Source of the DNA: Flavobacterium foetidum
GTDB taxonomy: Bacteria > Bacteroidota > Bacteroidia > Flavobacteriales > Flavobacteriaceae
Length of the DNA stretch: 64,000 bases
NCBI RefSeq assembly: GCF_004634245.1
Contig: NZ_SJTF01000003.1
Location: forward strand, 425,653 to 489,652
Direction of reading: 5' to 3'
Shown: piece after piece, positions 1-10,141 of the stretch
Layout: each line of letters begins with the position of its first letter
Numbering within the stretch: position 1 is the first letter of the stretch
Notes under the pieces: model-generated
Told to the model about the DNA's origin: nothing
The model's input: only the letters and a program-made list of their open reading frames with translations
The model's database searches: none
Made by a program: the position numbers and the translations under genes

Positions 1-3000
1 CTCGATTTTTGATAGATCCAAAATATCATTAATGAGCTGAATAAGGTCATCGCCGCAAGAATTGATTGTTTTTGCAAACTGAATTTGTTTTTCGGATAAA
101 TTTCCGTCGCGATTGGCAATCAGTTCGTTTGCTAAAATCTGTAAACTGTTCAGCGGTGTTCGAAGTTCGTGCGACATATTTGCCAAAAACTCCGATTTAT
201 ATTTAGAAGTCAGCGTCAGCTGATCGGCTTTTTCTTCCAATGCTTTTCTCGCAACCTCAACTTCTTGGTTTTTAAGCTCTACTTCTTCTTTTTGGTTTGC
301 CAATAAGATTGCTTTTTCTTCTAGTTCTTCGTTGGTATTTTTGAGTACTTCCTGCTGGCTTTTGAGCTCATTTGCCAAAGACTGTGACTGAACCAACAAT
401 TCTTCAGTTCTCGAATTCGATTCAATCGTATTCAGTACAATTCCGATACTTTCTGTCAATCCTTCAAGGAAATCCAAATGCGTTTGACTGAAAGTGTCAA
501 GTGAAGCCAGCTCAATGACTGCCTTTAATCGTCCTTCAAAAAGAACCGGTAGAATAATAACGTCTTTAGGTTTGGCATCTCCCAGACCAGAATTAATCCT
601 GATGTAATCTTTAGGGACATTGCTTAAAATAATCCTTTCTTTTTCAACCGCTACCTGACCAATAAGTCCTTCTCCCATTGCATATTGCGTAGGAGAGTTT
701 TTTCTTTTGATATACGCATAAGAAGCAATCAGATTCAGTTTTGAATCCATAAAATCCTCATCTTCCTGAAGGATGTAAAACAATCCGTGTTGGGCTGTAA
801 CCACCGTTGCCAGCTCTGAAAGGATTTTTTTGGTAACCGAATTTAATTCTTTCTGTCCTTGAAGCATTTGGGTGAATTTTGCCAGATTCGATTTCAGCCA
901 ATCCTGCTCCTGATTACGCAACGTTGTTGCTTTCAAGTTCGAAATCATTTGGTTGATGGTATCTTTCAACGCTTCTACCTCACCTTTCGCCTCAACTCCA
1001 ATGGTTCGTGTTAAATCCCCTTGAGTTACTGCAGAAGCCACCTCAGAAATCGCACGTACCTGAGTTGTCAGATTCGCCGCAAGCTGGTTTACGTTTTCAG
1101 TTAAATTTTTCCACGTTCCCGATGCTCCTGGTACATTTGCCTGACCGCCCAGTTTCCCTTCTGCTCCCACCTCACGCGCCACCGTCGTTACTTGATCCGA
1201 GAATGTGGCCAGCGTATCAATCATTTCGTTTATCGTATCTGTAAGCTGTGCTACCTCTCCTTTAGCATCAATCGATAATTTTTGTTTTAGGTTTCCTTTC
1301 GCTACAGAAGTTACGACCTTAGCGATTCCACGTACCTGACCTGTTAAGTTAGAAGCCATTACGTTTACCGAATCGGTCAAGTCTTTCCAAGTTCCCGCCA
1401 CACCTTTTACTTCAGACTGTCCTCCCAGTTTTCCTTCTGTACCTACCTCACGTGCCACACGTGTTACCTCTGACGAAAATGAGTTCAACTGTTCCACCAT
1501 GGTATTAAAGGTGTTTTTCAAATCCAGGATTTCTCCTTTAACATCTACGGTAATTTGTTTAGAAAGGTCACCGTTTGCTACGGCTTTGGTTACTTCGGCA
1601 ATATTTCGCACCTGACCTGTAAGATTCGATGCCATCTGGTTTACAGAATCAGTCAAATCTTTCCACGTTCCAGCAACTCCGGGAACAAAAGCTTGTCCTC
1701 CCAATTTACCATCCGTTCCTACCTCACGCGCCACACGAGTCACCTCTGAAGCGAAGGCTCTAAGCTGATCCACCATTGTATTAACGGTTTCTTTTAATTG
1801 CAGAATCTCTCCACGAACGTCGGCTGTAATTTTTTTGGACATATCTCCGTTGGCTACGGCAATCGTTACTTCGGCGATATTACGTACCTGAGTCGTTAAG
1901 TTTCCGGCCATTTGATTTACCGAATCGGTCAAATCTTTCCATGTTCCCGCAACTCCCGGTACGTTGGCCTGTCCTCCCAGCTTTCCTTCGGTTCCTACCT
2001 CACGTGCCACACGAGTCACCTCAGAAGCAAACTCCCGAAGCTGATCTACCATCGTATTTAAGGTTTCTTTTAATTGAAGAATCTCGCCACGAACATCTAC
2101 CGTAATTTTTCGTGACATATCTCCGTTGGCAACCGCAATTGCCACATCGGCGATATTACGAACTTGTGCAGTAAGATTTCCTGCCATCTGATTTACAGAG
2201 TCGGTCAAATCTTTCCACGTTCCCGCTACTCCCGGTACGTTTGCCTGACCTCCCAGTTTTCCTTCGGTACCCACCTCACGAGATACACGCGTTACCTCAG
2301 AAGCAAAGCCTCGAAGCTGGTCTACCATGGTATTGATGGTATTTTTAAGTTCTAAGATTTCTCCTTTTACGTCTACTGTAATCTGGAGCGAAAGATCGCC
2401 TTTTGCCACCGCGGTAGTTACTTCAGCAATATTACGAACCTGACCCGTTAAGTTTGATGCCATTTGGTTTACCGAATCGGTCAAATCTTTCCACGTTCCT
2501 CCTACTCCTTCTACCTGAGCCTGACCTCCGAGTTTTCCTTCCGTTCCTACCTCACGTGCCACACGAGTTACCTCAGAAGCAAATGAGTTCAGCTGGCCCA
2601 CCATGGTGTTGATGGTATTTTTTAATTCGAGGATTTCTCCTTTGGTATCAACAGTAATTTGTCTAGACAAATCGCCTTTTGCCACCGCAGTAGTTACTTC
2701 GGCAATGTTACGCACCTGACCTGTTAAATTTGATGCCATCTGATTTACAGAATCGGTCAAATCTTTCCACGTTCCGCCGACACCTTTTACTTTGGCTTGA
2801 CCTCCAAGCTTTCCTTCAGTTCCTACCTCTAACGCCACACGGGTCACCTCAGAAGAAAATGAATTCAGCTGATCCACCATCGTATTGATGGTTTTCTTTA
2901 GTTCCAAAATTTCTCCTTCGGCAACGGCCGTAATTTTTTTAGATAAATCTCCATTTGCAACGGCAGTGGTTACCTCTGCAATGTTACGCACCTGACCCGT

Positions 3001-4509
3001 AAGATTTGATGCCATTTGATTAACCGAATCGGTCAAATCTTTCCAAGTCCCTCCAACACCTTTTACTTTGGCTTGTCCGCCCAGCTTTCCTTCAGAACCT
3101 ACCTCGCGCGCTACACGCGTCACCTCGGCACCAAAAGAGTTCAGCTGATCCACCATGGTGTTGATGGTATTTTTAAGTTCCAGAATTTCTCCCGCAACGT
3201 TTACCGTAATTTTTTTAGAAAGGTCGCCTTTTGCCACAGCCGTTGTTACTTCGGCAATATTACGTACCTGACCCGTAAGATTAGATGCCATCTGGTTTAC
3301 AGAATCGGTCAAGTCTTTCCATACACCGCCAACACCTCGCACTCTGGCTTGTCCTCCCAGTTTTCCTTCTGACCCTACTTCTACTGCCACACGGGTAACC
3401 TCAGAAGAAAAAGAGTTCAGCTGATCCACCATCGTGTTGATGGTATTTTTTAATTCTAAAATTTCTCCCTTAACGTCAACGGTGATTTTTTTGGACAAAT
3501 CTCCTTTTGCTACGGCCGTTGTTACATCGGCAATGTTACGCACCTGACCCGTTAAGTTAGACGCCATCTGATTTACAGAATCGGTCAAATCTTTCCATGT
3601 TCCTCCTACTCCTTTTACTTGTGCTTGTCCGCCAAGTTTCCCTTCAGTTCCTACCTCACGCGCCACACGGGTAACCTCAGAAGAAAAAGAGTTCAGCTGA
3701 TCCACCATGGTGTTGATGGTATTTTTTAATTCTAAAATTTCTCCCTTAACGTCAACGGTGATTTTTTTGGATAAATCTCCTTTTGCTACGGCAGTTGTTA
3801 CATCTGCAATATTTCGCACCTGACCCGTTAAGTTAGATGCCATTTTATTTACGGAGTCTGTCAAATCTTTCCACACGCCACCAACACCTCTTACTTTGGC
3901 CTGACCACCGAGTTTTCCTTCCGTTCCTACCTCTCGCGCCACACGGGTCACCTCCATCGAAAATAAATTCAGCTGTTTTACCATTCCGTTTACCTCTTTG
4001 GCGATTCTGAGAAACTCTCCCTGAAGCGGATTTCCCTCAATAGATAGAGGCATTTCCTGAGATAAATTTCCTTTTGCCACAGAAGTGATTACGTGTGCAA
4101 TTTCTATAGTTGGGTGTACAAGGTCTGAAATCAATGTATTGACAGAATCAACACAAGAACTCCATGATCCTCTTGCGCCATCTAGAGCTACTCTGTTGGT
4201 CAACTTTCCTTGTTTTCCGATACTTTTCCCAACTTTTTGGAATTCAAAAACCATACGTTCATTAAGGTCAATGATTTCATTCAAGGTATCGCAAATTGAT
4301 CTTTTTATACCATTCTGATCCGTTGGGAACCGTTGTGTAAAGTTTCCATTTTTAACTTTTAGCAGTATTTTCAAAAACTCTGCGTCAGTCAAAATAGATT
4401 CTTCAGCATCAGCTTTTTTAGATTTTGATTTTGAAGATTTTTCTGCCGTAACTATCGGAAACGCGACAACAGCCTCGTCTCTCTTGCTATTTTCTTTACT
4501 TTTTTTCAT
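1..4509 (-). CDS. Multi-HAMP hybrid-type sensor histidine kinase (C-terminus cut by window edge)
   Basis: The reading frame is open from the ATG at 4509 to the window edge (1503 codons seen). No membrane segment or signal peptide is visible, so the protein is probably cytoplasmic. Order of parts: a charged Lys/Ser-rich N-terminus; one divergent HAMP-like unit (about residues 85-150); eleven tandem HAMP-type units of 92 residues; a GAF domain (about 1220-1360); a coiled-coil linker; then the HisKA H-box SHELRTPLN with the phospho-acceptor at about His1447. The ATPase domain and any receiver domains lie outside the window. The architecture resembles group III (Nik1-type) kinases of fungi and large cytoplasmic bacterial HAMP kinases. 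It is the last gene of a cluster with two receiver proteins and a second kinase, so it probably acts in a phosphorelay. The stimulus is unknown. Confidence 0.9.
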   Translation of the reverse strand, partial: MKKSKENSKRDEAVVAFPIVTAEKSSKSKSKKADAEESILTDAEFLKILLKVKNGNFTQRFPTDQNGIKRSICDTLNEIIDLNERMVFEFQKVGKSIGKQGKLTNRVALDGARGSWSSCVDSVNTLISDLVHPTIEIAHVITSVAKGNLSQEMPLSIEGNPLQGEFLRIAKEVNGMVKQLNLFSMEVTRVAREVGTEGKLGGQAKVRGVGGVWKDLTDSVNKMASNLTGQVRNIADVTTAVAKGDLSKKITVDVKGEILELKNTINTMVDQLNSFSSEVTRVAREVGTEGKLGGQAQVKGVGGTWKDLTDSVNQMASNLTGQVRNIADVTTAVAKGDLSKKITVDVKGEILELKNTINTMVDQLNSFSSEVTRVAVEVGSEGKLGGQARVRGVGGVWKDLTDSVNQMASNLTGQVRNIAEVTTAVAKGDLSKKITVNVAGEILELKNTINTMVDQLNSFGAEVTRVAREVGSEGKLGGQAKVKGVGGTWKDLTDSVNQMASNLTGQVRNIAEVTTAVANGDLSKKITAVAEGEILELKKTINTMVDQLNSFSSEVTRVALEVGTEGKLGGQAKVKGVGGTWKDLTDSVNQMASNLTGQVRNIAEVTTAVAKGDLSRQITVDTKGEILELKNTINTMVGQLNSFASEVTRVAREVGTEGKLGGQAQVEGVGGTWKDLTDSVNQMASNLTGQVRNIAEVTTAVAKGDLSLQITVDVKGEILELKNTINTMVDQLRGFASEVTRVSREVGTEGKLGGQANVPGVAGTWKDLTDSVNQMAGNLTAQVRNIADVAIAVANGDMSRKITVDVRGEILQLKETLNTMVDQLREFASEVTRVAREVGTEGKLGGQANVPGVAGTWKDLTDSVNQMAGNLTTQVRNIAEVTIAVANGDMSKKITADVRGEILQLKETVNTMVDQLRAFASEVTRVAREVGTDGKLGGQAFVPGVAGTWKDLTDSVNQMASNLTGQVRNIAEVTKAVANGDLSKQITVDVKGEILDLKNTFNTMVEQLNSFSSEVTRVAREVGTEGKLGGQSEVKGVAGTWKDLTDSVNVMASNLTGQVRGIAKVVTSVAKGNLKQKLSIDAKGEVAQLTDTINEMIDTLATFSDQVTTVAREVGAEGKLGGQANVPGASGTWKNLTENVNQLAANLTTQVRAISEVASAVTQGDLTRTIGVEAKGEVEALKDTINQMISNLKATTLRNQEQDWLKSNLAKFTQMLQGQKELNSVTKKILSELATVVTAQHGLFYILQEDEDFMDSKLNLIASYAYIKRKNSPTQYAMGEGLIGQVAVEKERIILSNVPKDYIRINSGLGDAKPKDVIILPVLFEGRLKAVIELASLDTFSQTHLDFLEGLTESIGIVLNTIESNSRTEELLVQSQSLANELKSQQEVLKNTNEELEEKAILLANQKEEVELKNQEVEVARKALEEKADQLTLTSKYKSEFLANMSHELRTPLNSLQILANELIANRDGNLSEKQIQFAKTINSCGDDLIQLINDILDLSKIE
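1030..4066 (-). repeat. Eleven tandem 276-bp HAMP-coding units
   Basis: The anchor word ctttcca(c/t/a), which encodes WKDLTDSVN, recurs at about 1108, 1384, 1660, 1932-1936, 2208, 2484, 2760, 3036, 3312, 3588 and 3864. The spacing is 276 bp (92 codons) throughout. Units share long identical DNA stretches, including synonymous positions, which suggests recent duplication or gene conversion. A more divergent unit precedes them near 4150. Unit boundaries given here are approximate. Confidence 0.9.
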
Positions 4510-4557
4510 ATTCCCAATTCTTTATCGAATAGTTAAAAAAATCTGATCATTAATTTG

Positions 4558-4989
4558 TTAGATACTTTCGTCAAGAAGTATTTTTCTCAAATGAAACTGC
4601 ACAAAAGCGTCCATCGAATCCAGCCTTTTTGTGTTTTCTGTATAGTTCAAAGGCTTGATAATATAGCCTGAGATACCCAGTTCTTCGGCTTCGGCTCTAT
4701 CTCTTCCTTCAGAAGAAGTAGTCATGATGAAGACTTTCAAATCTTTTAGTTTTTCGTCTTCCCGAATGACTTGCAGAAATTCTATTCCGTTCATTCTTGG
4801 CATGTTAATATCTAATAAGATAACATCTGGAACCAGGCCGATACTTTCATCCCTTAAAATTCGCAGTGCTTCAATACCGTTATAAGCTGTATAAAGCATA
4901 TACTCGCTTTCTATTTTCTTTAAAGACCTTTCGACACTAATAATGTCCAATTCATCGTCTTCTATCAGTAAGATTGTTGGTTTTTTCAT
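4558..4989 (-). CDS. Stand-alone response regulator receiver protein
   Basis: This 143-residue protein is a single receiver domain with no output domain. The acidic pocket is the EDD near residues 10-12, the phospho-acceptor is Asp60 in DVILLDINMP, and the switch Thr (TTSS) and Lys (IKPL) are in place. It resembles the Rcp1/CheY-like receivers of the phytochrome-partner type. It begins 2 nt after the stop of the upstream kinase (4992-6434) and is followed after 48 nt by the multi-HAMP kinase, so it probably shuttles phosphate between these two kinases. No DNA-binding role is possible without a partner. Confidence 0.9.
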   Translation of the reverse strand: MKKPTILLIEDDELDIISVERSLKKIESEYMLYTAYNGIEALRILRDESIGLVPDVILLDINMPRMNGIEFLQVIREDEKLKDLKVFIMTTSSEGRDRAEAEELGISGYIIKPLNYTENTKRLDSMDAFVQFHLRKILLDESI

Positions 4990-4991
4990 AA

Positions 4992-6434
4992 TTAGTTATT
5001 TCTCCATGTAAAAATAAATTCACTGCCCTTGCCTACCTCCGATTTGACAATGATTTTTTCGTCCTGATCGTCAATAATTTTTTTAACAATTGCGAGTCCC
5101 ACACCAGTACTTTCCTGTTCGTCTTGTTCTCTGAGTGTCTGAAATATTTCAAATATTTTCTGATGGTATTCTACCGCAATTCCGATTCCGTTGTCCTTTA
5201 CCGAAAACTCATAATAGGAACTTCTTTTCCTGCAGGTAATCTCGATTGTTGCATCTTCCTGAGGCGTGTACTTTACTGCATTACTGATCAAATTGGCAAA
5301 CACTTGTTCTAGTTTGATTTGTTCGGTGTATAAATTGGGCAGATTTCCTATTTCTAATTTAAAATTTCTCGGAACAATAGAATCGGCGATTTCATGAACC
5401 AGCGCATTGGTATCAATATGTTCAGAAGGCACCTTTCTATTTAATCTGGCATAGTCGAGCAGACCGTTAATCAGGGCTTCCATTCGTCGAGTTTTTTGGG
5501 GAATAATTCTCAGATATCTTTTAAGATCTGGAGACAATTCTTTTTCATGATCTTCATGAATCCAGCTTACAACATTATGAATTCCGCGTATAGGCGCCTT
5601 GAGGTCATGCGAAACCACATAAGCAAACTTGTTGAGTTCGTCATTTCGATTTCTGAGCTCATGAATATTTTTGTCCAATTTACTCGACATGCTGTTGAGC
5701 GAAACCGTTAATGCGGTCAATTCATCATTTCTTGTATCTTTTACCTTAGTAAAATTTCCTTTTGCGATATTTTCTGCCAGCTTTACCATCGAAGTAATTC
5801 TTCTATTGATGATGAACATAATAAAAACAGTACTTAAAATTCCGACTATAACAGTAAGCGTCAGAAAGATAAGCGAAAATGTCCGAGCGTACTTTAACGA
5901 AGTAAGCAACGTATCGGTATGATGTTTCCTGCGTCTATATTCTATGCGATCAAATCTTGAAAACTTATCTGAAATCTCATCGTTGATTTTCTTTCCGACA
6001 TGTTTTTTTAACGAATTCTCAAAGAGATTCTCATAAGATTTTGGTGCTTCTTTTCTGGCCTTTATCATTTCTGTCGAATAAAGCAGCCAATTATTGTGAA
6101 GGGTGCTAATCGAATCTAAAATGGAGCGCTGCCTATTATTGTTTCCAATTCGACGACGTTGTTCTTTGATAAGAAGCGGCACATAACTAAGACCTTTAAA
6201 ATACGAGGTCAGAAAAGTGCGGTCGTCTGTTAGCAGATAACCGCGAAAAGCGCTCTGCATATCAATAATCGCTTTATGGGTTTTATTAGAATTACGTATA
6301 ATTTCTTCTGATCTTGCCAAAAACTTCGAGTTACGATGCACCTTGTTAGACAGCATATAATTGGTATATGAGTCGGCAACAGACAGCAAAATTATCAAAG
6401 TAAATGCTGCAAGTATTTGAGTAGATAATTTCAT
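4992..6434 (-). CDS. Membrane sensor histidine kinase (CHASE3-like, HAMP, HisKA, HATPase)
   Basis: This 480-residue kinase has an N-terminal membrane helix (about 5-25), an extracytoplasmic helical sensor with the CHASE3-like FRGYLLT motif, and a second membrane helix (about 186-210). A HAMP domain follows, then HisKA with SHDLKAPI (phospho-acceptor His276), then a HATPase_c domain with the N box (NLISNAVKYT), G1 (DNGIGI) and G2 (GVGLAIV). No receiver domain is fused. The protein is of the phytochrome-like Bacteroidota kinase class usually paired with Rcp-type receivers. The neighbouring single receivers at 4558-4989 and 6545-6928 fit that role. It is apparently cotranscribed with both. Confidence 0.92.
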   Translation of the reverse strand: MKLSTQILAAFTLIILLSVADSYTNYMLSNKVHRNSKFLARSEEIIRNSNKTHKAIIDMQSAFRGYLLTDDRTFLTSYFKGLSYVPLLIKEQRRRIGNNNRQRSILDSISTLHNNWLLYSTEMIKARKEAPKSYENLFENSLKKHVGKKINDEISDKFSRFDRIEYRRRKHHTDTLLTSLKYARTFSLIFLTLTVIVGILSTVFIMFIINRRITSMVKLAENIAKGNFTKVKDTRNDELTALTVSLNSMSSKLDKNIHELRNRNDELNKFAYVVSHDLKAPIRGIHNVVSWIHEDHEKELSPDLKRYLRIIPQKTRRMEALINGLLDYARLNRKVPSEHIDTNALVHEIADSIVPRNFKLEIGNLPNLYTEQIKLEQVFANLISNAVKYTPQEDATIEITCRKRSSYYEFSVKDNGIGIAVEYHQKIFEIFQTLREQDEQESTGVGLAIVKKIIDDQDEKIIVKSEVGKGSEFIFTWRNN

Positions 6435-6544
6435 TTACTTAAACTAAATATCTGTTTCATAGTGCTTGACCTTATTTAACAATCCTTTAAAAAGCTTTTT
6501 TAAAGATTTATGAATTCTAAACTAAGAATCTGTAACAATACTAT

Positions 6545-6928
6545 TTAACCTGCAAAAGCATATCGGCTTAAGATTTTCTTTAAGTCATTAAAATTATTTG
6601 GTTTTGAAATAAACTCATGAGCACCGTATGACTTGGCTTCACGAATAATATCATCCAGCTGCGAAGTCGAAAAAATAATAACTGGAATTTCTTTAAGATT
6701 TTCTTCTTTTTTTATTTCTGTCAAAAACTCCAGTCCGGACATGATCGGCATATTTAAATCCAGAAAAATTACATCGGGGTGTATCTCTTTTTCAATCAAT
6801 TGGCGAAGTGCTTCAACAGGATTACAGATAGAAGTATAAGATGCTGTCGAAACCTCTTCTAAGGCTTCCATAAACAATTCACAATCATCAAAATCGTCGT
6901 CGATCTGCAATATATTAGTGTAAGTCAT
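6545..6928 (-). CDS. Stand-alone response regulator receiver protein
   Basis: A 127-residue single receiver domain. The acidic pocket is DDD at 10-12, the phospho-acceptor is Asp57 in DVIFLDLNMP, the switch Ser/Thr lies in FSTSQ, and the conserved Lys is in ISKP. It lies 110 nt upstream of the CHASE3-like kinase on the same strand and is the first gene of the signalling cluster. It is a second Rcp-like shuttle protein, different in sequence from the receiver at 4558-4989, so the cluster has two receivers for two kinases. No output domain is present. Confidence 0.88.
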   Translation of the reverse strand: MTYTNILQIDDDFDDCELFMEALEEVSTASYTSICNPVEALRQLIEKEIHPDVIFLDLNMPIMSGLEFLTEIKKEENLKEIPVIIFSTSQLDDIIREAKSYGAHEFISKPNNFNDLKKILSRYAFAG

Positions 6929-7387
6929 GGTATTATTTTTTATGTTTTTAGGTATATGTTTTTATGATTCAACTAGTTGTTGCAACCAATCCTCTTTTAA
7001 AATAATCTTTTGACTTTATAAGTAAACAGACCAGCGTACATTCTTTAATTCTTATTATCCAATAAAATTTTGAATTTTAAATGAATAATCTACCAAAAGA
7101 ATTTGCATTTTTTATAATAAACCGAACAGATTGTGTTAAAAGACAATACTAAAGCCACTTAACTATGCAGCAGTTTTAGAACATGTCCTGCTACAGTGCA
7201 GGAACAAATATTATGTTTTTGTATTTCTAAGCTCTTATATAATAATCGCCAAAACTTATAAAATTCACACATTTCGAATCGAAATTCTGAAACTTGGATT
7301 TAATCCAAAAGAAAAGGATGGGCATTATATTTTGCTCATCCTTATCCATTTAACTAATTTAACCAACGTATCTAAAAATAAAACTCT
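6929..7387. other. Intergenic gap, 459 bp
   Basis: This gap separates the signalling cluster from the stop of the exporter operon. It is AT-rich with no plausible reading frame. The only structure I can support is the terminator hairpin at 7314-7343. Promoters for the receiver gene at 6928 presumably lie here, but no convincing -33/-7 pair was found. Confidence 0.6.
7314..7343 (-). terminator. Rho-independent-type hairpin after the exporter operon
   Basis: A 10-bp stem (AAGGATGGGC with GCTCATCCTT, one G-U pair) around a short AT loop. On the minus strand it is followed by TCTTTT. It lies about 45 nt past the stop of the TolC-like gene. Confidence 0.65.
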
Positions 7388-8785
7388 TTAATCTGGATTT
7401 GCTAGAATTCTATACAATGCCGCATTTGAGATATAGAATTGATTTTCTATACTAATTTGCGACAATTTTGCACTTACCAGATTGTTCTCCCGCGAATTGA
7501 TAAGAAATATTGAACTTTCTCCAAATGAGAATAATTTTTCTTCAGAATTAAGCATCATTGTATAATCATTTACAAGTTCGTCAATTACTGATTTTTGTTT
7601 TCTCAGAGACGTAATTTCCGTTTGTTGCGCCTTGATCTTATTTTTTAATTCTAAACGTTGTTGTCCTATATCGAATTTTAAATCCTGAATTTTAATTTTA
7701 GCCATTTTTAAGCTTCCACGTTCTTTTCTTAAAAAAATCGGAAAACTGAAATCTATATTGAACTTATAATCATCTGCATTGAAGGTATCAAAATAAGACG
7801 GTTCTGAAATATAATTGTAGCCCACGTTGATTTTTGGAAGCAGCGCATTTGCCTTGAGCTGTCGGTTGACTTCGAGAATAGAAAGTTTGCTTTCTAAAGC
7901 CTGCATTTTTGGATGCGTATCTAAAGACTCCACATTTACCATCATGGTATCTGTTTTGAGTGTTTCTTCTACAGTCTGAATTAAATCTTGTTCTGGCCTA
8001 ACCATATCATCAAGCTCGACCGGCACATTCTCAATCCATAAATAATTAGACAAATTCAGTTTTGCTTTTGCTAGTTTCAGATTAGCATTTTCTACATTAA
8101 GTTCTCTGTTTCGTACTGTGATTTTGGCTTCAACACTATCTATAGATGGCGAATCTCCCAATTCAATAAGCTTTTTAACGCCCTGGAAACGAGTGCTCGC
8201 AAAGCCAAGATATCTTTTGTATAATTCGGCTTCATTATAACTTTTACGCCATTCAAAATAGGCTTCACTGGCTTTGTACAGAACTTCAATAGCTCTAAGC
8301 TTACGTTCAGCATCGCTTAGTCTCAATTGCAGTTTTCCTTCTCTTACGTCTGCCATTCGCTGGTTTATAAACATGCCTTGTCCTAAAGCAACGCTGATTC
8401 CTAGAGAAGTCAATCCTGCTTCTGGAGTACGATTCTGCGGATTATAGTATTGCCCGTCTGTATCATCAAATCCTGCCTTTATTTCGACTCCGTACCAAGT
8501 CGGAATTTTAAAACTGCTGTTCAGGATTGAATAATATTCTGTTCCTTTAAATTCTTTTTTATTGTAATCGACTTCAATTTTAGGATCAAATCCGCCACGG
8601 GCTGTCATGAGTTTAGCTTGAGCACTACTAACTTCAAGATCAGCCTGTTTTACTAGCGGATGATATTTTTTGACATAACCGAGGAACTCGCTAAAGCTTA
8701 ATTCTTCTTTATTGAAATCCTGACTATGCAATTGAAAAAAACCAAACAAGAATAAAAAAGAAAATATTTTTATACTGTTTCTCAT
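7388..8785 (-). CDS. TolC-like outer membrane efflux protein
   Basis: This 465-residue protein has a signal peptide (about 1-21, ending in LHSQ) and two long alpha-helical coiled-coil regions of the outer membrane factor family, with the usual internal duplication. It would form the outer-membrane channel of a tripartite export system. It starts 1 nt after the stop of the HlyD-like gene, which itself starts 2 nt after the ABC gene, so the three genes form one tightly coupled operon. The substrate cannot be read from the sequence. Confidence 0.88.
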   Translation of the reverse strand: MRNSIKIFSFLFLFGFFQLHSQDFNKEELSFSEFLGYVKKYHPLVKQADLEVSSAQAKLMTARGGFDPKIEVDYNKKEFKGTEYYSILNSSFKIPTWYGVEIKAGFDDTDGQYYNPQNRTPEAGLTSLGISVALGQGMFINQRMADVREGKLQLRLSDAERKLRAIEVLYKASEAYFEWRKSYNEAELYKRYLGFASTRFQGVKKLIELGDSPSIDSVEAKITVRNRELNVENANLKLAKAKLNLSNYLWIENVPVELDDMVRPEQDLIQTVEETLKTDTMMVNVESLDTHPKMQALESKLSILEVNRQLKANALLPKINVGYNYISEPSYFDTFNADDYKFNIDFSFPIFLRKERGSLKMAKIKIQDLKFDIGQQRLELKNKIKAQQTEITSLRKQKSVIDELVNDYTMMLNSEEKLFSFGESSIFLINSRENNLVSAKLSQISIENQFYISNAALYRILANPD

Positions 8786-8786
8786 T

Positions 8787-10139
8787 TTACTTTTTCTCCT
8801 TTCCTTTTGTTTCCTTTTCGCCTGAATTATAGTAGTTTGGCGGAAAACCGTTCAGATTTCGCCATATTTCGTACCATACCGGAACCGTTTCCAGCAATGC
8901 AATACTCTGTGCTCCTGCACCAATACTCAATTCTTTCGGCCATTTATGATCTTTTCCATCTGGTGAAACCAAAATTCTGTATTTGCCATTGGCGCTTATA
9001 AAGTTTTCTATAGCCACTACGCGGCCTCCAAAAGTTCCGTAAGACAATCCCGGCCAGCCCGAAAATACAATTCTCGGCCATCCGTCAAACCAAACGCGCA
9101 CTTTTGCGCCACGGTGTACTAGCGGCAAATCTATCGGATCTACAAAAGTCTCTACAGCAATATCATAACTTGCTGGCATAATGCTAATAATTGGTGTCCC
9201 TTCTTTGATTGTTTCTCCAAGACCCGCCAACAAGGCACGGTTTACATAACCGCTCTGAGGTGCTGTAATATAATACAAACCGCTTCTTAACCTATAATTG
9301 GTATATTGGTTCTGCAGCTTGTTTACCTGTGCTTCGGTATCATACTGCGTGCTTAGTGCAGTAAACTTGTCGCTTCTTGATTTCGAAATTTTCTCAGAAT
9401 ATTCAGCCGTAATTCGGTTTACCTCGACTTTAGCATTAATTAATTCGTTTTTGCTGCTTAAGAGTTTGTTTTGCTGCGTAATAATATATGCTTCAGATTC
9501 TTGCAGTTTTAATCTTTTCTGCTCCACATCTGTAAGCGGTTTCAAACCTTCTTTATTTAATGCCGTAGAACGATCAAACTGCGTTTTGGCAATTCTCAAC
9601 TGCGTTTTAACAGCCTCAAGATCCATACTGTCGCTTTTTATCTTAAGCTGCGCCTGTCTGATTTTGTTTTGGGCCTGTTGCAGTTTTAACTCTCTTTCAG
9701 CATTTAAAGACTGTGCCTGAACATCAAGAGAGCTTACTTTGTCTCCATAAGATTCTAGCGCCATCTTTTTTGCTTCTACCTGATCTTTGGTATTTCCAAC
9801 CAAATTAGGATCAAGGTAATCTTCTTTTACCTCAGAAATAAAAAGAATCGTATCTCCTTTTTTTACATAATCTCCCTCCTGAACATACCATTTCTCGATA
9901 CGTCCTGCAATCGCGTTATGAACAGTCTGAGGTCTTTGATCTGGCTTTAAAGTCGTAACAGAACCGCTGCCCGAAATATTTTGTGTCCAAGGCAGAAAAA
10001 GGCAGGCAGCACAAAAAATCAAAAATACGACAATAACTCTGTTTAAAATTTTATAATGAGGTCTTCGGGCAACGCTGGTTATAGAAGCGTATTTTCCCGG
10101 CGTTATCAATACATGATTATCTTTTGATATATTGAGCAT
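8787..10139 (-). CDS. HlyD-type periplasmic adaptor (membrane fusion protein)
   Basis: This 450-residue protein has one N-terminal membrane helix (about 33-52). A biotinyl-lipoyl half-motif follows (VHNAIAGRIEKWYVQEGDYV), then a long helical hairpin rich in Lys/Gln/Glu (about 125-280), then the second lipoyl half (YYITAPQSGYVNRAL) and a beta-barrel domain. A Lys/Glu-rich C-terminal tail ends the protein. This is the adaptor between the inner-membrane ABC protein and the TolC-like channel in type I secretion-like exporters. Gene order and 1-3 nt spacing with both partners support this. Confidence 0.9.
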   Translation of the reverse strand: MLNISKDNHVLITPGKYASITSVARRPHYKILNRVIVVFLIFCAACLFLPWTQNISGSGSVTTLKPDQRPQTVHNAIAGRIEKWYVQEGDYVKKGDTILFISEVKEDYLDPNLVGNTKDQVEAKKMALESYGDKVSSLDVQAQSLNAERELKLQQAQNKIRQAQLKIKSDSMDLEAVKTQLRIAKTQFDRSTALNKEGLKPLTDVEQKRLKLQESEAYIITQQNKLLSSKNELINAKVEVNRITAEYSEKISKSRSDKFTALSTQYDTEAQVNKLQNQYTNYRLRSGLYYITAPQSGYVNRALLAGLGETIKEGTPIISIMPASYDIAVETFVDPIDLPLVHRGAKVRVWFDGWPRIVFSGWPGLSYGTFGGRVVAIENFISANGKYRILVSPDGKDHKWPKELSIGAGAQSIALLETVPVWYEIWRNLNGFPPNYYNSGEKETKGKEKK

Positions 10140-10141
10140 GA

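Noticed and set aside
1008..3372. Plus-strand open frames across the poly-HAMP region
   Set aside because: They are antisense to the repeated kinase gene and their apparent internal repetition is only the shadow of the HAMP units.
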